Shown in pieces: positions 14,923 to 21,007 of a stretch of DNA of 21,007 bases. The first letter of the stretch is position 1, and every line of letters begins with the position of its first letter. The translations under genes and the position numbers were made by a program. Origin of the DNA: an archaeon (GTDB lineage: Archaea; Thermoproteota; Nitrososphaeria; Nitrososphaerales; CADDZS01). The stretch spans positions 1 to 21,007 of the forward strand of contig JAJYUX010000021.1 of assembly GCA_021792315.1 (NCBI GenBank), given 5' to 3'. The notes beneath the pieces were generated by a model. That model did not search any database, was not told the DNA's origin, and saw nothing but the letters and a program-made list of their open reading frames with translations.

Positions 14923-16263
14923 TCAGACTCTATTTGAAAAGCCGATTTGCCTGAGAATTTCATCTACGTTCTGAGTATTCTTGATAGTAGCTCTTTCGAA
15001 AGGATTCCGATCTTTCTTTACCGGGAGAGTTGCGTCAAGCCCTAATTTACTCGTAACAGCACTTTTTCCACTTGAAGGATCTAGACTCGAACCTCTAGCT
15101 CCCTTCAATAAAACAACACCAGTGTCGGCTTGGAATCTGGTTGTCAGTGCCCACTCAACCTGTTTCAAATCAAATGGGTTGACATCACGATCGACAGCAA
15201 CTACCAATTTCAACGGGTGAGACGCAGCAAAACAGTTCAGTATGGCAGTCTTCCCATCACCGTCGTTTCCCTTGTCGATACTGATTATGCAATGGAAATA
15301 GCCACCACTTGAAGGGGTCAAGTTGATACCGTGAACTCCAGGTATTGATTTCGCCAAAGCTTCTATTATCCTCAGTTCCTGTGGTAGACCCATGAAAAGT
15401 GAGTGCTCCAGCGTGCTAGCTAGGACTGTCTGATATACAGAGTCAGTTCTGTACCGCATCCTCTGAAGCGTGATCACCGGCTGCTTTCTTACCTCGTCAT
15501 AGGTGCCCGTGAGATCTACAAACGGACCCTCGTCAACCAATTCTTCAAAGTCTATGTAACCTTCCAGAACTACCTCGGAATCCACAGGCACAGCTATATC
15601 AGATTGTTCCGACCTTGACAGTTTCAACGAACCTTCTGCAAGAGCGTTGGCTATATTGTATTCACTGGATCCATATTCAATTTGCAGTGATGAAGCGAGG
15701 AATACCGAGGGCGGAGGGCCAATAACAACGCTGACTGGAATTTTCTTCTTCTGAGCGTCTTTCGCTATTTGGTTCAAATGACGTGGGACTAGTCTAGCAG
15801 CAACCTTGTTCTTGGAAAGCATCAGCATTCGGTGAAAAGAGAGATTTTCAGTTTCCGTGTTAGGAAATCTGGCAACCACGATTCCTGCAGTCAGGTAATA
15901 GCCAGCTTCTTTGGGAAAATGCATTAACACTGGCAGTTTCGTAAGGTCTGCGTCACCAACAAAGCTCCAATCAGCTTTTTTGAAATCCGACAATTGTCCT
16001 TTGGTCGCAGCAGGGTGTCTCACAGATTCTTGTATTCGCTGCATCAGGGTGCCCGTCTTGATATTCAATCCAAGCTCGAGATTCTCGCGTTTGCAGTACA
16101 GATTACCCGCTAAGCGCAAACTTGACCCATCAACATTCTCGAAAAGCACAGCTTCACCTTGAAGCGAATTAAGAACAGCAGAAACTTCCAAATTAGGAGA
16201 GATCTTCTGTTTTACAACAGCTAATGACCCTTTAGCTTGGAGGGAGCTTAGAAACTCCTTCAA
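14923..16263 (-). CDS. UbiD-family decarboxylase, probable trans-anhydromevalonate 5-phosphate decarboxylase
   Basis: The 446-aa protein has UbiD landmarks: ENLSFHRMLMLSKNKVAARL (139-158; Asn140, Arg145), RHLNQI (His162), PVSVVIGPPPSVFLASSL (176-193), VPVDSEVVLEGYIDFEELVD with Glu234, EGPFVDLTGTYD (245-256), and the C-terminal GARGSSLDPSS. These residues build the prenyl-FMN and metal site in the family. The gene is in one operon with both aconitase-X subunits. I therefore assign it to the decarboxylation of trans-anhydromevalonate 5-phosphate to isopentenyl phosphate, which needs a prenyl-FMN made by a UbiX elsewhere. It is not a ubiquinone or menaquinone gene by context. The start is TTG (16263), and LKEFLSSLQAKGSLAVVKQ fits the family's first helix. 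Gaps are 10 bp from the gene before and 25 bp to the gene after. Confidence 0.9.
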   Translation of the reverse strand: MKEFLSSLQAKGSLAVVKQKISPNLEVSAVLNSLQGEAVLFENVDGSSLRLAGNLYCKRENLELGLNIKTGTLMQRIQESVRHPAATKGQLSDFKKADWSFVGDADLTKLPVLMHFPKEAGYYLTAGIVVARFPNTETENLSFHRMLMLSKNKVAARLVPRHLNQIAKDAQKKKIPVSVVIGPPPSVFLASSLQIEYGSSEYNIANALAEGSLKLSRSEQSDIAVPVDSEVVLEGYIDFEELVDEGPFVDLTGTYDEVRKQPVITLQRMRYRTDSVYQTVLASTLEHSLFMGLPQELRIIEALAKSIPGVHGINLTPSSGGYFHCIISIDKGNDGDGKTAILNCFAASHPLKLVVAVDRDVNPFDLKQVEWALTTRFQADTGVVLLKGARGSSLDPSSGKSAVTSKLGLDATLPVKKDRNPFERATIKNTQNVDEILRQIGFSNRV

Positions 16264-16273
16264 GACTATTCAA

Positions 16274-16660
16274 TCAATCCTTATTCAGAAGTTTCCTCAT
16301 TTCGTTTATCAGTGTTTTCATAGATTCGGCATCAAGTTCTTCGCGAAGGTATAGTGAAATGATTGCAATCCCGCGTAATTTGTCGGCCAGCAATTCCCCC
16401 ACCATTCTTGCAAAAATGTTTCCCTTGCTTTCGGGAATAAGAGAAGTTGAGGTAGCCCTCTCACCCGTCTTGATTGAGACTGATATAGCTCCCATCTTTC
16501 CACTCTGATCTTCAGAGATATTCGCAAAACACCCATTTACAAAAATCAGCAGATCGATTGTGTACACCCTGCCCTTGATATCACATCTGGAAGAGAGGTG
16601 CTTTCTCGAAACGCCGTCGTCAGATGTGTCAGACAAGTCGACAATATCCACAGGTCTCAA
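16274..16660 (-). CDS. Possible proteasome-assembly-chaperone 3/4-like protein
   Basis: The 128-residue protein is not an obvious enzyme. Its order of elements resembles eukaryotic PAC3/PSMG3: a strand pair (GRVYTIDLLIFVNGCFANIS, 30-49), then GKMGAISVSIKT (54-65; PSMG3 has QFGKMGTLVS at this place), a T/S-rich segment ending SLIPESKGNIFARMVGELLA (73-92), and a last strand and helix (IISLYLREELDAESMKTLIN, 100-119). Such chaperones help assemble the 20S core, and archaeal homologues exist. The match is from memory and partial. The start is TTG (16660), with GTG at 16651 as an alternative. It is the first gene of the mevalonate operon, 10 bp before the UbiD gene; a TATA-like AGTTATCTT lies ~30 bp upstream. 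It could instead be a pathway-specific accessory protein. Confidence 0.5.
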   Translation of the reverse strand: MRPVDIVDLSDTSDDGVSRKHLSSRCDIKGRVYTIDLLIFVNGCFANISEDQSGKMGAISVSIKTGERATSTSLIPESKGNIFARMVGELLADKLRGIAIISLYLREELDAESMKTLINEMRKLLNKD

Positions 16661-16707
16661 CTATATCAAGTTCTTGAAGAATTGCAACCAAGATAACTTG
16701 CTTCGAG

Positions 16708-17085
16708 TTAAGACAGATTGGCCTTTCTTAGACTGAAAAAGTGCAGAAGATTCAGTATCACAAGGATAATCATAATAAGTTGAAAGAAATCAAAAGAGTT
16801 AATCCCTTCTAGTCGGACACAGTCTGTGCCCAAGCATCTCGTTGCTGTGTACTGAAATGTAAGAAATGAAACTTTCAGCGAAATGTCAGTTTCTCCGAAA
16901 CTTAAGAACGAAGTTGAACCTATGGGTCTGCTCATTACGAGTGGATAAAGGTAATACTGGAGATAAGCAGCGATTCCTGCGAGGATCAGAAATATCGAAT
17001 TTGTTGCAACGTGTTTGATAGTCCAGAACCGGTGAGCACTGCCGAGTGAGGATGTATACGAACTGTTGGTATGGGTATCTGACAA
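16708..17085 (-). CDS. Two-span membrane protein, 125 aa
   Basis: After a polar Ser/Thr-rich N-terminus (MSDTHTNSSYTSSLGSAHRF) come two hydrophobic spans, SIFLILAGIAAYLQYYLYPL (~30-49) and FFQLIMIILVILNLLHFFSL (~100-119). They are separated by a ~50-residue extracytoplasmic-type loop with two cysteines nearby (CLGTDCVRL) that could pair. The tail is short and basic. No family is recognised. The start is TTG (17085), ~20 nt downstream of the start expected from the symmetric TATA box at 17130-17139. It lies 47 bp before the chaperone-like gene on the same strand and might share its transcript, though that gene has its own TATA-like box. Confidence 0.65.
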   Translation of the reverse strand: MSDTHTNSSYTSSLGSAHRFWTIKHVATNSIFLILAGIAAYLQYYLYPLVMSRPIGSTSFLSFGETDISLKVSFLTFQYTATRCLGTDCVRLEGINSFDFFQLIMIILVILNLLHFFSLRKANLS

Positions 17086-17129
17086 ATTAGATCGTATCCT
17101 CAGTTAGATTTGAAGTGCATTTCATAGCT

Positions 17130-17139
17130 ATAAATTTAT
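17130..17139. promoter_or_regulatory. Symmetric TATA box of a divergent promoter
   Basis: ATAAATTTAT is its own reverse complement and is the strongest TATA match in the 111 bp between the thioredoxin and membrane-protein genes. It is 45 bp from the minus-strand start (17085) and 58 bp from the plus-strand ATG (17197). It could direct transcription both ways with short leaders. Confidence 0.6.
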
Positions 17140-17196
17140 TCGTCGCGCCTGTTCTTTGATCAAATCACTCGAGTAGGAGCGATCCATGTTAACTTG

Positions 17197-17532
17197 ATGG
17201 TATCAGATTGGCTTGGCAAGAAAGAATCCGAAGAGATTTCACAATCTGACGGAACGAGAATTGTTCTGTTTGCGGCTAGATGGTGTGGTTACTGCGATAG
17301 ATTCCTTAAGACAGTAGAAAGTTTCAAAGCTTCCGATCAGATACAGTTGTATCTTGTAGATTCAGACGATCCTGACGAATCGCTCTGGGATATTCATAAA
17401 ATAAGACTCGTTCCAACGCTGGTCGTTTTCCGATCTGGAAGAGAATTATTTCGGAGAGATGGCATTTCAGGAGTCGGGTTGCGATCCAAGGATCTTGATG
17501 ACGCAATAGCTTTTCTTGCCAAGAGCGCCTAA
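17197..17532 (+). CDS. Thioredoxin-fold protein with CGYC active site
   Basis: The 111-aa protein has the thioredoxin layout: strand [18 protein letters not shown] with the redox pair C-G-Y-C (about residues 29-32 from this start), strand [10 protein letters not shown], then [13 protein letters not shown] with the cis-proline before Thr, and GREL. CGYC, rather than CGPC, is commoner in glutaredoxin-like or specialised thioredoxins and implies a redox potential unlike that of standard thioredoxin. No signal peptide is present, so it is cytosolic. I chose ATG 17197 over the TTG just before it. A GTAGGAG-like stretch (17173-17179) precedes a tiny upstream ORF (17186-17197) whose stop overlaps this ATG by one base. 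Its 3' end overlaps the convergent protease gene by 4 bp. Confidence 0.85.
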   Translation: MVSDWLGKKESEEISQSDGTRIVLFAARWCGYCDRFLKTVESFKASDQIQLYLVDSDDPDESLWDIHKIRLVPTLVVFRSGRELFRRDGISGVGLRSKDLDDAIAFLAKSA

Positions 17533-18341
17533 ATAAGATTAGGATAGAAACCGAGTACAAGGAGAAACCCTGCCGCCACAAGAGCTATTACCCATCTTGT
17601 TTTGTCCCAATTGTAAACAGCTGTCCCGGCAAAAGAACCAAACGGTATCAAATTGATTATTGCGAGCCATCCGTTGAAGACAACCAGTCCCAAAATCGCT
17701 GTGGCGATTGTGTAGTTCACAAACTTAACAGCGGAGAATAGTAGTGCCCCGAAGATCAGATTGAAACCAGGACCTACGAGACCAATGGCACCCATCACTT
17801 CCTTGCTCCCTTGTCCCTGAATCGTAACCTGACCTGGAGCGAGAAACTTGAACGGGAGGATTGAGCTTATCGCCGTCAACATGAGGCCGTATGTACTTGT
17901 TCTGAATTCAGCCCAAAGACCGTTACGCTGAGCCATGAATTTGTGTGCGAGCTCATGTCCCAAGAACGCAACGATAAAACCAGGGACTACTATAAGCAGA
18001 ATTTCTGGCCGAGCAAAAACCAGTGAGTATATGAGAGATATGCCAACCAGTACCATTACCGTCGTGGCTAAGAGAATGTGCCTACTCTCGGTTCTGGAGA
18101 ATAGCCCTGAATATCTTATTCTGAATTTTGAGCGATTCGATCTAACGAATGGCGCTCCAGGTACTTCTCTGGACTGAGCTCGAAAACGCCTTATCGTTGA
18201 ATGTCCAGGTTGCATCTGCCCGCCAACACGCGGACATGTATGGTTCTCCGGTAATCTGTGCTCAGCGCAGAAATACTCACCACAATAGTTGCACTTGAAT
18301 GGAAGGCCTTCTTGCTGCTGATAGCAGAAATGACATTGCAT
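17529..18341 (-). CDS. AN1 zinc finger-site-2-protease-like membrane protein (M50)
   Basis: Residues 3-36 form an AN1 finger with all eight ligands: C3, C6, C17, C20, C25, H28, H34, C36. After a basic linker come about six membrane spans. The second carries GHELAH (His129, Glu130, His133), the zinc motif of intramembrane site-2 proteases. A further span holds [20 protein letters not shown] (227-246), at the place of the family's N-x-x-P-x-x-x-x-D-G motif. Here the expected Asp is Ala239, so one zinc ligand seems lost. AN1-S2P fusions occur in archaea; AN1 fingers bind ubiquitin-like or stress-related partners in eukaryotes. The ATG at 18341 has a TATA-like box ~30 bp upstream inside the divergent gene. 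It may be a regulated-proteolysis enzyme or, given Ala239, an inactive scaffold. Confidence 0.88.
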   Translation of the reverse strand: MQCHFCYQQQEGLPFKCNYCGEYFCAEHRLPENHTCPRVGGQMQPGHSTIRRFRAQSREVPGAPFVRSNRSKFRIRYSGLFSRTESRHILLATTVMVLVGISLIYSLVFARPEILLIVVPGFIVAFLGHELAHKFMAQRNGLWAEFRTSTYGLMLTAISSILPFKFLAPGQVTIQGQGSKEVMGAIGLVGPGFNLIFGALLFSAVKFVNYTIATAILGLVVFNGWLAIINLIPFGSFAGTAVYNWDKTRWVIALVAAGFLLVLGFYPNLI

Positions 18342-18348
18342 ATCCTTG

Positions 18349-19323
18349 ATGATATTGAAGAAGGCATGTATTTACTTATCTGGTTTGCCCAGCGAGCTTG
18401 CAAACATTCAAAGCGCCCCCGAGAAGACTTCTGACTCGTTGCAGAATTTAGAACCGTTTGATGCTTGGCGAACTGCCTTGATACTCGACGAGCAATGCAA
18501 ACTTGTTGAGTCAAAGTCCAAATTCACTCAAACTGCAGAACTTTTCTTTGACTCTGGTAGCGGAGCATACTCCGAGATAGGAATAGCACTGTTCGAATAT
18601 TCCACTTTGATGGATGCCTTTGCTGGTGTCCAAGAGGCTAGAAAACTAAGAAAAGAATCTGAATTTGAAAAATCGTTGACAGAATTCTCACGTGCCGCGG
18701 AGATTCTTAGGGCCACTATGCATTTTGGATTCCTTGCAGGATATGTGTCGGGTTGCGCAATCTTAGAAGAAGCCATGCGGTCACAAGTCACAGATGAGAG
18801 ATTAGAGACCTTGAGGAAAGCTATTGCACTTTTCGAACAATCGAAACTCACGCTAAGTTTTCGAGATGATAAGCACGCTGTCATCACTGTGATAGACTCG
18901 CTCCTAAAGTATTCCATTTCTGAAGCGCTTTTTGCGGAGTCAAGAAAGACTAAAAATTCACAGGAAACGCGGATCAAGTCAGCTCAAGCGCGCGCTGTCT
19001 TCAGTGAATATGACCTACTAGCCCAAAAATCTGGAATCGACCCAATGTCGATTCCCTATTTCCCGCTGGAGGATTGGCGGCGAGCCAAATTCACTGGGTT
19101 CGTTGTTTCCTTTCCTGAAAACAATTCAATCTGGCTTGGAAATATCGGTTGCAACTCAGTTAAGGTGGAAACTCTGGGGACCAAATCTATCAATTTGATT
19201 GTTGAACCTCACCGTTCGCTCTCATCTGTGATAGACCCCAGAACTAAAGGCAGAATTCGAGTAGTTTACACTGATCTCAAGCAAAAGAAGAGATATGATG
19301 AAGGATGTCATCTAATGATCTAG
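18349..19323 (+). CDS. Unknown helical (TPR-like) protein, ~324 aa
   Basis: From about residue 30 to 225 the protein is a run of amphipathic helices with repeat-like spacing ([20 protein letters not shown], then [35 protein letters not shown]), like TPR or alpha-solenoid proteins. The last ~80 residues look like a beta-rich domain ([20 protein letters not shown], then [20 protein letters not shown]). No family is recognised; a scaffolding or signalling role is only a guess. The ATG at 18349 is just 7 bp from the divergent protease start, which leaves no room for a promoter. The in-frame TTG at 18439 (start [19 protein letters not shown]) is a reasonable alternative, giving ~294 aa. Confidence 0.6.
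   Translation: MILKKACIYLSGLPSELANIQSAPEKTSDSLQNLEPFDAWRTALILDEQCKLVESKSKFTQTAELFFDSGSGAYSEIGIALFEYSTLMDAFAGVQEARKLRKESEFEKSLTEFSRAAEILRATMHFGFLAGYVSGCAILEEAMRSQVTDERLETLRKAIALFEQSKLTLSFRDDKHAVITVIDSLLKYSISEALFAESRKTKNSQETRIKSAQARAVFSEYDLLAQKSGIDPMSIPYFPLEDWRRAKFTGFVVSFPENNSIWLGNIGCNSVKVETLGTKSINLIVEPHRSLSSVIDPRTKGRIRVVYTDLKQKKRYDEGCHLMI
18367..18379. promoter_or_regulatory. TATA-like box for the AN1-S2P gene (possibly bidirectional)
   Basis: The minus strand reads ATAAGTAAATACA here, centred ~30 bp upstream of the protease ATG at 18341, as for a leaderless gene. It lies inside the first codons of the plus-strand gene as annotated. If it also works rightwards, transcription would begin near 18400 and the plus-strand gene would need a later start. 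Confidence 0.4.
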
Positions 19324-19329
19324 GCTAGG

Positions 19330-20334
19330 CTAGCTGTTTCGCAGTGAATAAGCCTCTGCTATTTTCAGTGCAACCTGACCGACCTCCATCGCTCTCTTCC
19401 CAATTAGATAGGTCATGGGTTCTACACCCTCAGAACCTCTATCGACAATAGCTACTAATGAAAGACCTTCCTTGCACTCGAGACTAGTCTGAGAGAGTCG
19501 TAACAGTACAGCGTCATCGTCGCTCATACCTACTTTCGATGAGTCGCTCCCATTATTTTTGTATGCATTAGTGAATCTCTTCGCTAGATGCAAATCGTCT
19601 AGTATTCTACCCACGACATCATCATACTTGATATTGATGACTGATCTGAATTCCGATTGACGCGAATTCACAAGTAGAAGGACATTTGACATGTGATTCG
19701 AGGATCCAAATTCAGGGGAAACCAGAGCTTTGGCTCGACCATGAATTCTATTAATCCTACCAGGAATAGCTGCAACATCTCGTGTGGTTTTTGGATTCCT
19801 TCTGGCCATCGCAACATTGACAGAGACTTCTGGCATTATATCCGGAAAGTAAACCGAGCTCTCGATCATGGTTATTGTTCTTGAAATCTCCTTCAGAATC
19901 TGAAAATCTTCTGACTGCTGCGTTGATACTTCAGAACTATCTCTTGCAGGCTTGAAGACTTCCATGCAAACGGAACACTCGTGCGAAACATTAGAGTCCT
20001 TTTTATGCACAGCACAAATCATACCTGTGAACAGCAAATTCTTCCATATCGAATAGAGCGTGAAGATTCCGTCAGTCTGACTTCTCGAAGCATCCTCTGC
20101 AAGAAGCTTAGAATAGTTCACAACGTCATTTTGAGTGATTCCGAATTTTGTCGTCAATTCGGAAACAAATGATGATTTTCTCCTTCGCAGATAGTAGCTC
20201 ACGCGCGCCTGTGTGATTCCAAGCAGCATAGCGATCCGCCTCTGACTTTCACCTTTGTCGTGCAATTCATGAGAGACCAATCCCCTGACGTTCGGAAGAA
20301 AGTCATTAACCATTATCTCACATGGAGGTTGCAT
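19330..20334 (-). CDS. thiR: ThiR-type regulator: HTH + ThiN (thiamine-phosphate-binding) domain
   Basis: The N-terminus MQPPCEIMVNDFLPNVRGLV leads into a helix-turn-helix (QRRIAMLLGITQARVSYYLR, 31-50). A middle segment has possible metal ligands (Cys107, His110, Cys120, Cys123; C-x2-C in ECSVCM). The C-terminal half is a ThiN domain: AIPGRINRIHGRAKALVSPE (189-208), FGSSNHMSNVLLLV (209-222), NIKYDDVVGRIL (234-245) and AIVDRGSEGVEPMTYLIG (295-312). ThiN is the archaeal thiamine-phosphate synthase domain. HTH-ThiN proteins (ThiR) repress thiamine synthesis and transport genes when bound to thiamine phosphates. I chose ATG 20334 rather than the TTG 24 bp upstream because family members begin M-x-P-P-C-E. 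Target genes are not evident in the window. Confidence 0.88.
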   Translation of the reverse strand: MQPPCEIMVNDFLPNVRGLVSHELHDKGESQRRIAMLLGITQARVSYYLRRRKSSFVSELTTKFGITQNDVVNYSKLLAEDASRSQTDGIFTLYSIWKNLLFTGMICAVHKKDSNVSHECSVCMEVFKPARDSSEVSTQQSEDFQILKEISRTITMIESSVYFPDIMPEVSVNVAMARRNPKTTRDVAAIPGRINRIHGRAKALVSPEFGSSNHMSNVLLLVNSRQSEFRSVINIKYDDVVGRILDDLHLAKRFTNAYKNNGSDSSKVGMSDDDAVLLRLSQTSLECKEGLSLVAIVDRGSEGVEPMTYLIGKRAMEVGQVALKIAEAYSLRNS

Positions 20335-20452
20335 TCTGATAAGTAGCTTATTTACCAACTAATCTAAACTTTCCGAAGTCAAGCCCGCCCAAAGCAACAA
20401 TTATTACAGAATGAGAGGAATTGTTGCTGGATAACAAAGAGTACTGATTTCA

Positions 20453-21007
20453 ATGAGCATTGTTTCATCGCAAATGACTAAGACCGAGGTGGTCGTTATT
20501 GGTTCAGGACCAGGAGGTTATGTTGCGGCAATTAGATTAGGACAGCTTGGAAAAAAAGTGGTACTGATTGAGAAGAACAAACTGGGAGGAGTATGCGTCC
20601 ATGAAGGTTGCGTTCCAAGCAAGGCTCTGATCGCAGCTTCCAAATTCGTGAAGAAGGCAAGAAATGCGACCAAAATGGGAATCGATGCAGAAGTGAATGT
20701 CGATCTTCAACGTCTGCAGATGTGGAAACAGGGAGTAGTAGATAGACTCGCGTTAGGAATCCAGCAATTGTGTAAATTGAACAGAGTCCAAACGATTTCT
20801 GGAGATGCGGAGTTCGTTTCGAAAGATCAAATTAAGGTAGCTACGTCTACAAGTTCGATACTGATAGAATTCGAAAATGCCATAATAGCAACAGGATCTT
20901 CTCCGATGACTCTTCCTGGCATCGTTCCCGATGGAAAGAGAGTCATTACAAGCTCGGAAGCCCTTGCTCTGACGGAAATTCCGAAGAGGATGCTCATAAT
21001 TGGTGGC
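20453..21007 (+). CDS. lpdA: Dihydrolipoamide dehydrogenase, N-terminal part (runs off right edge)
   Basis: The open frame runs from ATG 20453 (an in-frame ATG at 20474 is an alternative) to the window end, 185 codons. It begins MSIVSSQMTKTEVVVIGSGP then GGYVAAIRLGQLGKKVVLIE, an FAD-binding Rossmann motif (G-x-G-x-x-G). It continues with KNKLGGVCVHEGCVPSKALI, the redox disulfide C-x4-C of lipoamide dehydrogenases, and reaches AIIATGSSP and the start of the NAD domain (MLIIGG). The E3 enzyme reoxidises lipoyl groups of 2-oxoacid dehydrogenases or the glycine cleavage H-protein, using NAD+. The CVHEGC spacing is normal, but His replaces the usual Asn (CLNxGC). A TATA-like CAATTATTAC (20397-20406) lies upstream with a ~25-nt leader. 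It is divergent from thiR. Confidence 0.93.
   Translation, partial: MSIVSSQMTKTEVVVIGSGPGGYVAAIRLGQLGKKVVLIEKNKLGGVCVHEGCVPSKALIAASKFVKKARNATKMGIDAEVNVDLQRLQMWKQGVVDRLALGIQQLCKLNRVQTISGDAEFVSKDQIKVATSTSSILIEFENAIIATGSSPMTLPGIVPDGKRVITSSEALALTEIPKRMLIIGG

Noticed and set aside
18528..18977. 149-aa minus-strand ORF
   Set aside because: It is the antisense shadow of the helical protein gene, with Ser-rich composition typical of such shadows.
1..21007. CRISPR array, insertion sequence or prophage
   Set aside because: I saw no regularly spaced repeats, transposase or integrase motifs, or terminal inverted repeats; the window reads as ordinary chromosomal genes.

Overview
The window looks like chromosomal DNA of an archaeon, most likely a thaumarchaeote (Nitrososphaeria) or a close relative. 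The first ~37 bases are the reverse complement of an archaeal 16S rRNA 5' end, and the stretch reading GACTGCTATCGGA is the form I associate with group I Thaumarchaeota. Other archaeal signs are TATA-like boxes 25-35 bp upstream of start codons (mostly leaderless genes), the split aconitase-X/UbiD genes of the archaeal mevalonate pathway, a ThiR-type thiamine regulator, and an AN1-zinc-finger membrane protease. Base composition is moderately AT-rich and gene density is high. I see no integrase, transposase or CRISPR array. The taxonomic call is from memory of 16S sequence and gene content, not from a search.

Layout. Positions 1-375 hold the 16S 5' end on the minus strand, its leader with two hairpins, and its promoter. 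Positions 376-1933 carry two small unrecognised plus-strand genes separated by a 775-bp gene-poor stretch. Positions 1947-5937 form a compact transport/sensing cluster: a GSA-aminomutase-like class III aminotransferase, a convergent APC-family amino-acid permease, and a divergent one-component regulator (winged helix fused to an SsuA/THI5-like binding domain). A perfect 18-bp palindrome sits between permease and regulator. Positions 5961-7945 hold a DapB-fold dehydrogenase, a small unknown gene and an A-type Fe-S carrier with an unusual Cys/His tail.

Positions 8053-12744 (minus strand) hold, in transcription order, an oligoendopeptidase F, a stand-alone asparagine-synthetase-type ATP-pyrophosphatase, a glutamate formimidoyltransferase whose 5' end is abnormal in this sequence, and an EF-Tu/SelB-like protein with an eroded GTPase domain. 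Positions 12836-16660 (minus strand) look like an operon for the archaeal modified mevalonate pathway. It contains UbiD-type anhydromevalonate-phosphate decarboxylase and the large and small subunits of phosphomevalonate dehydratase. A gene resembling proteasome-assembly chaperone 3 precedes them, and two small proteins (one membrane) follow.

Positions 16708-18341 hold a two-TM protein and a thioredoxin reading away from a shared symmetric TATA element, and then the AN1-S2P membrane protein. Positions 18349-21007 hold a helical unknown protein, ThiR, and the first 185 codons of dihydrolipoamide dehydrogenase, which runs off the right edge.

Four themes link genes here: isoprenoid precursor synthesis (AcnX+UbiD); amino-acid uptake and conversion under a ligand-sensing regulator; peptide and amino-acid turnover with folate one-carbon chemistry; and cofactor biology (Fe-S carrier, thiamine regulation, lipoamide dehydrogenase).
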